Part shown: in pieces, positions 52,414 to 59,904 of the stretch
Layout: the number at the start of each line of letters is the position of its first letter
Numbering within the stretch: position 1 is the stretch's first letter
Assembly (NCBI GenBank): GCA_051001975.1
Contig: JBPCMU010000105.1
Coordinates: 1-64,000, forward strand
Source: DATAEG01 sp051001975
Lineage (GTDB): Bacteria; Actinomycetota; Actinomycetes; Mycobacteriales; Jatrophihabitantaceae
Length of the DNA stretch: 64,000 nucleotides
Reading direction: 5' to 3'
Notes under the pieces: model-generated
What the model saw: only the letters and a program-made list of their open reading frames with translations
Databases searched by the model: none
What the model was told of the DNA's origin: nothing
Position numbers and translations under genes: made by a program

Positions 52414-53352
52414 TCAGACCGTCCCGGCGAAGAGATCCGTTTCGTGTTCGCCGGCCGCGCACACCGGTGCGCCCTTGGCGATTCGGAAGAACTCCACCCC
52501 GAAGGCCTCGGCGCCGACCTGCTCCGTCATGGAGAAGAACGGGCTGTCGTCGGGGATCTGGGTAGCGTGTGCGCGCATCGCTGCCATCTTCTGGTCGAGG
52601 TACCCGCGACCGTCGATCACCGTGGAGATCAACTCGTCGGGCGTGACGAACGGCGGCAACTCGCCGTCCGGGTCCCAACCCTCGAAAGATGTCGTGTCGC
52701 CGGCCGCACGCATCCGTCGGATGCCCGCACGCATCCGGCTCTCGGAGACTGCGCTCCAGTAGATCTTCGGGACGTCCCACGCTGCGCCCAGATCGGTCCG
52801 GTAAGAGTCAACCGCCGCCAACGCCGCCGCGTAAGTGGCGACCCGATGCGCCTGCACATGGTCCGGGTAGCCGTAGCCGCCGAACTGGTCGTAGGTGATG
52901 AGCACCTGTGGGCGGACTTCACGGATGACCTCGACGAGCAGATCCGCGGCCACACGTAGGTCCGCGCGCCAGAAGGTGTCGTCCCGGACGACTTCGGGGA
53001 CGGCGGCGGCCCGGTTGTCACCCCACGCCATCCCGGTATCGCGGTAGTGCCCAGCTCCGCCGAGGAAGCGATGGTCCTCGACTCCGAGTTCCTTCATCGC
53101 CGCGGCGAGTTCATCGACCCGTCGTTCGCCCAGGGTGTCGTCTCGATCCGACGCCAGATGCGCGAGATCCGGCACCAACACCTCGCCCTCCTCGCCTCTG
53201 GTGCACGTGACGAGGGTGACGTGGGCGCCTTCGGCCGCGTACTTCGCCATCGTCACGCCCTGCCCGATGGATTCGTCGTCTGGATGCGCGTGGACGAGCA
53301 GCAGGCGGCGGGCGGCCAGCCTGGCTGCGGGGTCACCGGAACGGGAGGTCAT
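52414..53352 (-). CDS. mshB: GlcNAc-Ins deacetylase MshB (mycothiol biosynthesis)
   Basis: A 312-residue zinc deacetylase of the LmbE/PIG-L family that removes acetate from GlcNAc-inositol, the second step of mycothiol synthesis. Seen: zinc motif VHAHPDDES (about residues 20-28), CTRGEEGEV, GERRVDELAAAMKELGV, GMAWGDNRAA and the third ligand in YPDHVQAHRVA. ATG 53352 is preceded by TAGGCT 7 nt upstream, so the mRNA is probably leaderless. The length of about 310 residues and GMAWGDN fit MshB rather than Mca, but Mca cannot be fully excluded. It is divergent from xerC. Confidence 0.9.
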   Translation of the reverse strand: MTSRSGDPAARLAARRLLLVHAHPDDESIGQGVTMAKYAAEGAHVTLVTCTRGEEGEVLVPDLAHLASDRDDTLGERRVDELAAAMKELGVEDHRFLGGAGHYRDTGMAWGDNRAAAVPEVVRDDTFWRADLRVAADLLVEVIREVRPQVLITYDQFGGYGYPDHVQAHRVATYAAALAAVDSYRTDLGAAWDVPKIYWSAVSESRMRAGIRRMRAAGDTTSFEGWDPDGELPPFVTPDELISTVIDGRGYLDQKMAAMRAHATQIPDDSPFFSMTEQVGAEAFGVEFFRIAKGAPVCAAGEHETDLFAGTV

Positions 53353-53359
53353 GCGTTTG

Positions 53360-53365
53360 AGCCTA
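53360..53365 (-). promoter_or_regulatory. -10 element of a probable leaderless transcript (mshB)
   Basis: On the reverse strand TAGGCT ends 7 nt before ATG 53352, with no Shine-Dalgarno site between them. Confidence 0.5.
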
Positions 53366-53442
53366 GGGTCCGCAAACGACAGACCCGCACCGGCCCGCGT
53401 GGCGACTTGACCGCTGTGGTCGGTGCGAGCGACCGTCAATGG

Positions 53443-54456
53443 GTGAGTGCAGCCATTCGCCCGGATCTGCTTGCCCTGCGAGAGCAGCTACCGAATGGTT
53501 TGGCGCGCGCCCTCATGGATTTCGAACGGCATCTCCGCATGGAGGCGGGCCGATCACCCCACACCGCCCGCGCCTACGTCGGGGACGTGGTGAGCCTGCT
53601 GGATCACGCGGCCCGGCTCGGCGCCCGCGATGTCGGTGACCTCGACCTCGCGGTCCTGCGCAGTTGGCTGGCCCGACTCCGGAGCACTGGGTCGGCACGC
53701 AGCACCTTGGCCCGGCGGGCTGCCGCGGCCCGGACGTTCACCGCGTGGCTGCACCGCACCGCACGGGCAACGGCAGATGCGGGGGAGTTGCTGGCCAGCC
53801 CGCGCCCGCATCGAACCCTTCCCGCAGTGCTGGCCGCCGACGAAGCCGTCGCCCTTGTGGAGGGGGTGGCCGGTTCAGCCGACGAGCCTGCCGATGCTTG
53901 CGCAGAGACCGCTCCCGCCGACTCCGCCGAGTCGCTGCACCGCGCTCTGGTGACGGCGCTGCGGGACCGGCTGACCGTGGAGCTGCTGTATGCGACGGGA
54001 ATGCGAGTCGGTGAATTGGTGGGCCTCGACGTCCGCTCGATCGATCAGGGCCGACGGTTGGCGCGGGTGATGGGCAAGGGCGCCAAGGAGCGCACCGTGC
54101 CTTACGGCATACCGGCCGAGCACGCTCTACGGGACTATCTCGACCGTGGTCGGCCGGAACTGGCGACCGAGAAGAGCGGGGAAGCGTTGCTGCTGGGCGC
54201 TCGCGGCGGACGGATCGATCCACGGGCAGTGCGACGCATCGTGCATCAGCGCGTTGCCGCCGTCCCGGGTGCTCCGGACATCGGTCCGCACGGCTTGCGG
54301 CACAGTGCAGCAACCCACCTCGTCGAGGGCGGCGCAGACCTGCGCGCGGTGCAGGAGCTGCTGGGGCACGCCAGCCTGGCCACTACTCAGATCTACACGC
54401 ACGTCTCCGTCGAGCGGCTGCGCAACACCTACGAGCAGGCGCACCCCCGCGCGTAG
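53443..54456 (+). CDS. xerC: Tyrosine recombinase XerC
   Basis: A 337-residue site-specific recombinase resolving chromosome dimers at dif. The N-terminal SAM-like core-binding domain has LRMEAGRSPHTARAYVGDV. The catalytic residues appear in order as Arg in YATGMRVGELVGLD (about 188), Lys in GKGAKERTVP, HxxR in HGLRHSAATHL (about 283-286), His in LGHASLATTQ (about 309) and the nucleophile Tyr in IYTHVS (about 319). A 40-residue insertion (EPADACAETAPADS...) precedes the catalytic Arg. GTG 53443. The position after dprA matches mycobacterial xerC, arguing for a housekeeping enzyme rather than a phage integrase. Confidence 0.93.
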   Translation: MSAAIRPDLLALREQLPNGLARALMDFERHLRMEAGRSPHTARAYVGDVVSLLDHAARLGARDVGDLDLAVLRSWLARLRSTGSARSTLARRAAAARTFTAWLHRTARATADAGELLASPRPHRTLPAVLAADEAVALVEGVAGSADEPADACAETAPADSAESLHRALVTALRDRLTVELLYATGMRVGELVGLDVRSIDQGRRLARVMGKGAKERTVPYGIPAEHALRDYLDRGRPELATEKSGEALLLGARGGRIDPRAVRRIVHQRVAAVPGAPDIGPHGLRHSAATHLVEGGADLRAVQELLGHASLATTQIYTHVSVERLRNTYEQAHPRA

Positions 54457-54471
54457 CCGAGCTGGGCGCGC

Positions 54472-55476
54472 TCAACCGCCCTCCAGCCGGACTCCCGCGT
54501 AGGCGACGGTCGCCACCAGCAGCCAGGACACCAACCCGAGCAACACCGCCCGGCCGCCGGTGCGGCGCAAGGTGGGCAGATGGATGCCGGTACCGAGCCC
54601 GACGAGCGCAGCAACCAGGAGCGCGCCTTGCACCATCTTGGCCAGATGAAGCCAGCCGGAGGGGACCAGACCGGTGCTGGCGATCGCGACAGCGATCAGG
54701 AAGCCGAGAACGAACAGCGGCATCACCGGCGGGCGGTGCGCAGTACCGGCCGACTGTCGGCGTCGGCTCATGGCGACGCCGGTGACCAGCGGTGCCAGCA
54801 GCACCACCCGGGTGAGCTTGACGACCACGGCGGTCGACAGCGCCCCGGGCACCCGGTTCGCGGTGGCCACGGTCTGGCCGACGTCGTGCACGCTCGCACC
54901 GACCCACGAGCCGAACGACGAGATGTCGAGGCCCAAGGGCGATCGCAGCAACGGCAACACGACGATCGCGAGGCTGCCGCACAGCGTGACCAGTGCGATC
55001 GCGACGCCGGTGTCCTCCTCGTCACCATCGGCTACCGGCGCCATCGCGGCAACGGCTGAGGCGCCACAGATCGAGAACCCGGTCGCCACCAGAAGCCTGC
55101 GTGCCGGCGAGACGCCCAGCGCCCTGCCGATCAGCTGCGTCCCCGCGAACGTCACGGCGATGGTGACCACCACGACCGCCAACCCGTCCGCGCCGAGCCT
55201 GGCCAATTGCCGGAGAGAGAGCTGCAGGCCGAGCAGGACGACCGCGATCCGCAGCAGCCGGTGACTTGCGAAAGACGTCCCCGGCCGCAGCGCCGGACGA
55301 TGCAATCCGGTGTTCACGATCACCGCGCCCAGAACGACACCGGCGGTTGACGGGTTCACCGCCGGGACGGCTGCCGAAATGAGGTAGGCAGCCACGCTCG
55401 CCGCGCCGACCAGTGCCAGTCCGGGCAGCAACCGGAGCACGGCCGTCGGCACCCGACGGACAAGGTTGGCCACCAC
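54472..55476 (-). CDS. YeiH/UPF0324 family membrane protein (putative sulfate exporter)
   Basis: About 334 residues with roughly ten membrane segments (LLPGLALVGAASVAAYLISA, GVVLGAVIVNTGL, LLRIAVVLLGLQLSL and others). Family motifs include ATGFSICGASAVAAMAP and GSWVGASVHDVGQTVATA. YeiH relatives are annotated as putative sulfate exporters; transport is inferred. The start is uncertain: GTG 55476 or 55473 opens VVANLVRRVPTAVLRLL; the open frame continues further up without conserved features. It is convergent with xerC (15 bp). Confidence 0.85.
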   Translation of the reverse strand: MVANLVRRVPTAVLRLLPGLALVGAASVAAYLISAAVPAVNPSTAGVVLGAVIVNTGLHRPALRPGTSFASHRLLRIAVVLLGLQLSLRQLARLGADGLAVVVVTIAVTFAGTQLIGRALGVSPARRLLVATGFSICGASAVAAMAPVADGDEEDTGVAIALVTLCGSLAIVVLPLLRSPLGLDISSFGSWVGASVHDVGQTVATANRVPGALSTAVVVKLTRVVLLAPLVTGVAMSRRRQSAGTAHRPPVMPLFVLGFLIAVAIASTGLVPSGWLHLAKMVQGALLVAALVGLGTGIHLPTLRRTGGRAVLLGLVSWLLVATVAYAGVRLEGG

Positions 55477-55561
55477 GGCTTCACTGTCGGCGCGCGAACC
55501 TTGCAGCGGTAGCCTGCCCGGTGCTGTATGGATACAAGCCGATCTTGTAGCACGCGAAGAC

Positions 55562-56098
55562 TCACGGGTCGCCGGTCCAGGGCAGCAAGCGCACCGGACC
55601 CAGGCGACGCAGCAGCGTGAGCGGATCGAAATACTGCCCACCGCGGCGGGCGCCCCAGTGCAGGCAGGCTCCGGCGGCGAGAGTGCCGTGCCGGCCGAGC
55701 ACCGTCGCGATGACGGTCCCCACGATCACGGCCTGGCCGACCCGTACCTGCGGATGTACCGGCTCGTATTCCGTCGTGATGCCGTCCGAGTGGGCCAGCA
55801 CCACCACCCCACGGCCGGCTACCGAGCCGGCAAAACGCACCACTCCGGCGCGGGCGGCAAGTACCGGAGTGCCCGTCGTGGTGGCCAGATCGACGCCGCG
55901 ATGGCCTGCGGCGTACGGCGTCGGTGGCGGTTCGAAGGGGCGCAACACCCGCAACGGATCGGTGGGCGACCGGTATGTCGCGGCGGGTACGGGTGCTGGC
56001 CCAACCCGCGGCGTGGCAGTGGCCGAGACCCGAACCACCGGTGCTACGGCAAGCACCACCGCTACGGCGCACAGCAGACCCGCCTGAACCCGACGCAT
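55562..56098 (-). CDS. M23-family (LytM-like) peptidoglycan peptidase
   Basis: A 178-residue secreted protein with an N-terminal signal segment (LLCAVAVVLAVAPVVRVSAT) and one M23 domain: GHRGVDLATTTGTPVLAARA supplies the first His and Asp ligands, followed by GVVVLAHSDGITTEYEPVH, with ACLHWGARRGGQYFDPL at the end. The usual HxH motif is read here as CLHW, so the first His is Cys; this may weaken metal catalysis or be a subfamily trait. The gene precedes rpsB in mycobacteria too (Rv2891), though here a LuxR-type gene intervenes. Confidence 0.85.
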   Translation of the reverse strand: MRRVQAGLLCAVAVVLAVAPVVRVSATATPRVGPAPVPAATYRSPTDPLRVLRPFEPPPTPYAAGHRGVDLATTTGTPVLAARAGVVRFAGSVAGRGVVVLAHSDGITTEYEPVHPQVRVGQAVIVGTVIATVLGRHGTLAAGACLHWGARRGGQYFDPLTLLRRLGPVRLLPWTGDP

Positions 56099-56144
56099 CC
56101 GATCAGGATCACCGCGCGGGCCGCGCCGCGAGCTCGCCAGTCGC

Positions 56145-56173
56145 TACCTGTGCACAGCGCGCGGCCTGTGGAC
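56145..56173 (+). repeat. 29-bp DnaA-box-like element, copy B (inverted relative to copy A)
   Basis: TACCTGTGCACAGCGCGCGGCC... ends in TGTGGAC. It is the reverse complement of 49060-49088 with a single mismatch. It lies in the 83-bp gap between the M23 gene start (56098) and the LuxR-type gene stop (56182). Confidence 0.75.
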
Positions 56174-56181
56174 TGCTCAAG

Positions 56182-59100
56182 TCAGATGGTGGGCAGCAAC
56201 CCGTCCCGGCGTGCGATAGCGGCGGCCTCCGTGCGGCTGCCGGCGCCCAGCTTGGCCAGGATGTTCGACACGTGCACGCTCGCCGTCTTCTCACTGATGA
56301 ACAGCGCACGACCGATCTGACGATTCGTTCGGCCGGCCGCCACCAGGGCGAGGACCTCCCGCTCGCGGGGTGTGAGCGCATCGGAGGTCGCCTTTGCACC
56401 GCGCCGCGCGCTGCCACCCAGTTCGCGTAGCTCGGCCAGCAGAGGTTGCGCGCCCAGTCGTTTTGCCGTCGCCCGAGCCGTGTCGGCCAGTGTCCGCGCC
56501 TCGTCCACTTCTCCGACTGCGCGCAGCACCGCCGCCAGCCGAGCCTGCGTTCGCGCGTGCTCGTAGGCGTACCTGTCGACGCTGCTGTCCAGCGCAGCAC
56601 GCCACGCCGAGATCAGCTCCTGCTCGTCCGGTGCGTCGATGCCGGCCAACCAGCGCAATCGCAACCACTCCGCGTTGAGTCGGACGAACCAGGCCAACCC
56701 CTCGGGGCCGAGGGGTCGCGCTGCGTTCGGCCTGACGCGGTCGCCGGCAGCCTCGCGTGCAGTCGCGACGATCGGGGTCAGTCGGGTGACCACGGCGCCT
56801 CGCTCGGCCTCCGTCCAACCCGATGCGGCCGACGCGGCGACGCCCACCGCCAATGCGGTGAGCCTGATCCGGCCGAGGAACAGCGGGTTGATCCAGTGTT
56901 CGACGACGACGTCGACGATTTCGTCGAACAGATCCAGGGCGCGCGTCGGCTCGCCGGTGGCCAAGTACATTTCCATCGCCGGGCCGGCGAAGTTGACCGC
57001 GATCATCGGGTCCTTGTCCCACCACGGGCGCACTTCGGACAGCAATTCGAGCAGCGTGGCGTTGCCCCGCCCGGCCTTCACATGGGTCGAGGCGGCGTCC
57101 AGCGCCGCCTCGGCGAAAGGAGGCGGCGACTCGCCGGTCACCGAGCCGACCCGGGCCGCCTCGTCCCAGTTCCCCCTGTTGTACTCGACGAGGGTGAGCA
57201 GCACCCGCGCGTCGAGCGGGTGCACCGACCACGGCATGCCGGCCGCCGACCCGCGATCGATCGCCTCGTGCAGCTGGACGGTCGCATCATCGATCCGGCC
57301 CAGGTCGTAGTACAGAAAGGCGAGCGCGATCCTGCTGCGCAGCTGTGCATTGAGGCTGCGGCTGCCGCCGGTACGGGCCCGATCGACCGCTTCCAGCAGC
57401 CACCGCTCCGCCTCGTCGGGGGAGCCGGCCCGCTGCCCGATCCGGGCCAGAGTCTCCCGGGCACTCGCCTCGGTCTCCGGCAGTCCCAGCTCGCGGGCCA
57501 TCTCCAGCGCGGCGTGCGCCTCTTCAGTGGCCAATTCTGCGCGGTTCAAGGCGATCGCGGTGCGGGCGTGTTGGGCCAGCGCTCTGGCGCGAGACTCGTT
57601 GGGCACGGACGGGTCGGTCAGTGACAGCGCTTCCTCCGCGCGCAGGAGGGCCTGCGCGTCCATCCCGATGGACAGTTCGGTGGTCGCCGCTTCGTGCAGC
57701 AAGACCTGCCGCACCTTCGGATCGGCAGTGCGCGGCAGGCTGATGATCGCGGCCGCCAGCAGTTGCTGCGCGCGGAACGGATGCCCGGCCGCGGACATCG
57801 CCTCCGCCGCCGTGAGCGTCAGATCGATCAGGCCTTCATCAGTGGCATCGGCGTCGGGATGTACCGACGGCCAGAGCGCGAGGGCGGTGTCGAAGTGCAG
57901 CATCGCTTCCCACGGCGCGGCGACGGCGAGCGCGTCATCGCCGGCCCGGATACTGGCCTGCAATGCGGTCGGTTGGTCGTAGGAGAGTCGGGCGTGCCGG
58001 GCCAGTTCGGCTGCGGTTCCGGGGATCTCGCCCTTCGCCAGCACCGCCGCGTAGGCGGCGTGCAGCCGGACCCGCTCGCCGGGCAGCAAATCCTCGTACA
58101 CGACTTCGGCCAGCAACGCGTGCCGGAAGGCGTAGTCGGCATTGCCGCGAGGAATCAGCACGTTCGCCTCGACGGCCGCCCGTACCGAATCCTCGAGAAG
58201 TTGATCGGGCAGATCGACCACTGCAGCCAGCAGCGCGTGGGAGACCCGCCGACCGGCCACCGACACCGCGCGAACCACTTGCCGCGTCTCGCCGGACAAT
58301 CGTTCGACGCGTACCAGCAGGAGGTCCGCCAGGTCTGTCGGCAGCGCGGCGGAGTCGTCCATCACGGCGACCAGTTCTTCGGTGAAGAACGCGTTGCCCT
58401 CGGCCCGGTCGACGATCGTCTGGATCGAGCTTGCCGGGATCGGGCCGGGATGCAGTTGGAAGATGAGCGTCCGCACGTCGGCAGCGCCGAACGGGGACAA
58501 CGGCATGCGCTCGACGTCGTCCAGCCGGGCCCACTCGGCGGCGGTTGCTCGCAAGGGGTGGCGACGGTGCAGGTCTTCGGAGCGGTAGGAGACCACGAAG
58601 TGCAGCTGTGCTCCGGATTGTCGGGCCAGCAGGAAGCTGATCAGGTGACGCGACGATTCGTCGGCCCAGTGCGCGTCCTCGATCACGAAAACCACGGGTT
58701 GGTCCGCGGCCAGCGCGGTCAGCGCGGTGTGTACTGCCTCATAAAGCACGCTGCGATCGACCCGGTGGTCAGCGGGTTCCGCGCCGCCCATCGTGCGTCG
58801 GGCCGGGAGCAGTCGAGCGATCGCGGGGGCTGCCTCGAGGGCGTGTTGGGCAGCGTCCGGGCGCTCCCGGGACAACCGGCCGAAAGCGTCGCTGAACGGG
58901 AGGTAGGGTAGTGCGCCGCCGTCCAAGTCCAGGCAATGCCCGACCAGGACGAGGGCGCCTTCGCCGGTCGCCCAGCCACCGAATTCGCGTAGTAGGCGGG
59001 ACTTGCCGACGCCCGCGTCGCCGGTCAGCAGGACCGCGTGCGATGCCGGCTGATCGCCCCTGGGGTCGAGCAGCTCGTGCAATCGGGTCAGCTCGGAGCT

Positions 59101-59229
59101 TCGTCCCACGAAAGGGGCACTCGCCGCTCGAGAGGTTGCCACATCGTCCATCATGGCCGACGCGTCTGACCGGATATCGGTAGTGCCCGGGTGCGCCCGC
59201 ACAGTGGTCGAGTCAGGCAACTCGTGCAT
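56182..59229 (-). CDS. Large ATP-binding LuxR-family regulator (LAL/MalT-like)
   Basis: About 1015 residues. The N-terminal ATPase module has FVGRSSELTRLHEL, Walker A LLTGDAGVGKSRLLREF, Walker B-like PVVFVIEDAHWADESSRHL and LADLLLVRVERLSGETRQVV. A long TPR-like helical middle region follows, and the C-terminal LuxR helix-turn-helix is LTPREREVLALVAAGRTNRQ...KTASVHVSNILAKLG. LAL regulators usually activate nearby catabolic or secondary-metabolic genes; the effector is unknown. The start is uncertain: TTG 59262, ATG 59229 (used here) and ATG 59154 are possible, and only the last avoids overlap with the small gene upstream. Confidence 0.87.
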   Translation of the reverse strand: MHELPDSTTVRAHPGTTDIRSDASAMMDDVATSRAASAPFVGRSSELTRLHELLDPRGDQPASHAVLLTGDAGVGKSRLLREFGGWATGEGALVLVGHCLDLDGGALPYLPFSDAFGRLSRERPDAAQHALEAAPAIARLLPARRTMGGAEPADHRVDRSVLYEAVHTALTALAADQPVVFVIEDAHWADESSRHLISFLLARQSGAQLHFVVSYRSEDLHRRHPLRATAAEWARLDDVERMPLSPFGAADVRTLIFQLHPGPIPASSIQTIVDRAEGNAFFTEELVAVMDDSAALPTDLADLLLVRVERLSGETRQVVRAVSVAGRRVSHALLAAVVDLPDQLLEDSVRAAVEANVLIPRGNADYAFRHALLAEVVYEDLLPGERVRLHAAYAAVLAKGEIPGTAAELARHARLSYDQPTALQASIRAGDDALAVAAPWEAMLHFDTALALWPSVHPDADATDEGLIDLTLTAAEAMSAAGHPFRAQQLLAAAIISLPRTADPKVRQVLLHEAATTELSIGMDAQALLRAEEALSLTDPSVPNESRARALAQHARTAIALNRAELATEEAHAALEMARELGLPETEASARETLARIGQRAGSPDEAERWLLEAVDRARTGGSRSLNAQLRSRIALAFLYYDLGRIDDATVQLHEAIDRGSAAGMPWSVHPLDARVLLTLVEYNRGNWDEAARVGSVTGESPPPFAEAALDAASTHVKAGRGNATLLELLSEVRPWWDKDPMIAVNFAGPAMEMYLATGEPTRALDLFDEIVDVVVEHWINPLFLGRIRLTALAVGVAASAASGWTEAERGAVVTRLTPIVATAREAAGDRVRPNAARPLGPEGLAWFVRLNAEWLRLRWLAGIDAPDEQELISAWRAALDSSVDRYAYEHARTQARLAAVLRAVGEVDEARTLADTARATAKRLGAQPLLAELRELGGSARRGAKATSDALTPREREVLALVAAGRTNRQIGRALFISEKTASVHVSNILAKLGAGSRTEAAAIARRDGLLPTI

Positions 59230-59431
59230 GCTCGGCACCGGGCTGGCCACCGCTGGCTTCAACGGGCAGTTGGCTGAGCGTTGCCGCCTGCCGGGCCGGT
59301 CCGCGGTGGCGGCGCAGCCAGCGCCATCCGTGCCGCCGATGCGAACTATTCGCTGCGGCGAACTCGCGGGTGAGCACCTCCCGCCGGTAGTCGAGTTCGG
59401 CGTGCGCGGAATCGAGCCTGAACTGCGTCAT
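59213..59431 (-). CDS. Small basic protein upstream of the LAL regulator
   Basis: A 72-residue protein, MTQFRLDSAHAELDYRREVL..., with a basic His/Arg-rich middle (HRRHGWRWLRRHRG) and a polar tail. ATG 59431 has GAGGAG 6 nt upstream, a good ribosome-binding site, and the N-terminus AHAELDYRRE looks like a short amphipathic helix. Similar short proteins lie beside actinobacterial regulators by recall, but I know of no function. The 3' end overlaps the regulator's possible starts, suggesting coupled expression. Confidence 0.5.
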   Translation of the reverse strand: MTQFRLDSAHAELDYRREVLTREFAAANSSHRRHGWRWLRRHRGPARQAATLSQLPVEASGGQPGAEHARVA

Positions 59432-59594
59432 GGTGAGCTCCTCGTCGTCCTCGTCGGGCAGTGGCCCGCTACTAGTGACGGTTTCCACCGGCGTGAATCG
59501 ACAGTGCGCGACTGAGGCCGCCGCAGGCATCAGGAGTACGCCCTAGATCGGTCGACTGACTACCGCGCAGGCCTTAGTTCACGGGGGACGCGAT

Positions 59595-59625
59595 TGGTCC
59601 CGGGCCCGGCAGACCAGGTAGAGTC
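59595..59625 (+). promoter_or_regulatory. Possible rpsB promoter
   Basis: TTGGTC (59595-59600) and TAGAGT (59620-59625) are separated by 19 bp. The -10 fits TANNNT and the -35 matches TTGNNN; the spacer is slightly long. This is an inference only. Confidence 0.35.
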
Positions 59626-59671
59626 AGCGGCGTCTTGCCAATGGCTAGGCGCGCACCAAGAGCACCACCAG

Positions 59672-59691
59672 CACTGGGCGAGAGCCCAGTG
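59672..59691 (+). ncRNA. Perfect hairpin with GNRA tetraloop in the rpsB leader
   Basis: CACTGGGC-GAGA-GCCCAGTG: an 8-bp perfect stem closed by GAGA, a GNRA-type tetraloop, about 40 nt after the predicted transcription start. No U-run follows, so it is not a simple terminator. It may be a leader structure for S2 autoregulation or mRNA stability. Confidence 0.5.
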
Positions 59692-59743
59692 ACTTCGCGT
59701 GTCCGTCCGGCGATGTCTGTCGGATCGGCGGCGCTCCTCGGTC

Positions 59744-59764
59744 CGTCCCGATTTCGGGAACGGC
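59744..59764 (+). ncRNA. Second hairpin in the rpsB leader
   Basis: CCGTCCCG-ATTT-CGGGAACGG forms a stem with a one-base bulge and a four-base loop. Together with the hairpin at 59672 it makes the leader look structured; there is no U-run after it. Confidence 0.4.
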
Positions 59765-59904
59765 GTGAGTCGTCGCGACACCGGGCACCAGGGTGGCGGG
59801 TCACCGATCCGCCGCGACAAACCGAGAACGCGTTCGCGCGTGGCCGTGGCAGCTCAGCCTGCCCGGGCACAGCAACGCACGAGCACAGCAAGGAGGGCGT
59901 CGGC

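Larger units (their letters stand above)
59432..59904 (+). other. 473-bp intergenic region with the rpsB leader
   Basis: No credible gene is seen. It separates the minus-strand small gene from rpsB. It holds a possible promoter (59595-59625) and two hairpins (59672-59691, 59744-59764), described separately. The long distance from the promoter to ATG 59905 implies a 5' leader of about 270 nt on the rpsB-tsf mRNA. Confidence 0.5.

Noticed and set aside
53443..54456. Phage-type integrase marking an integrated element
   Set aside because: It sits at the conserved XerC position next to dprA, and no att-like repeats, tRNA or phage genes flank it.
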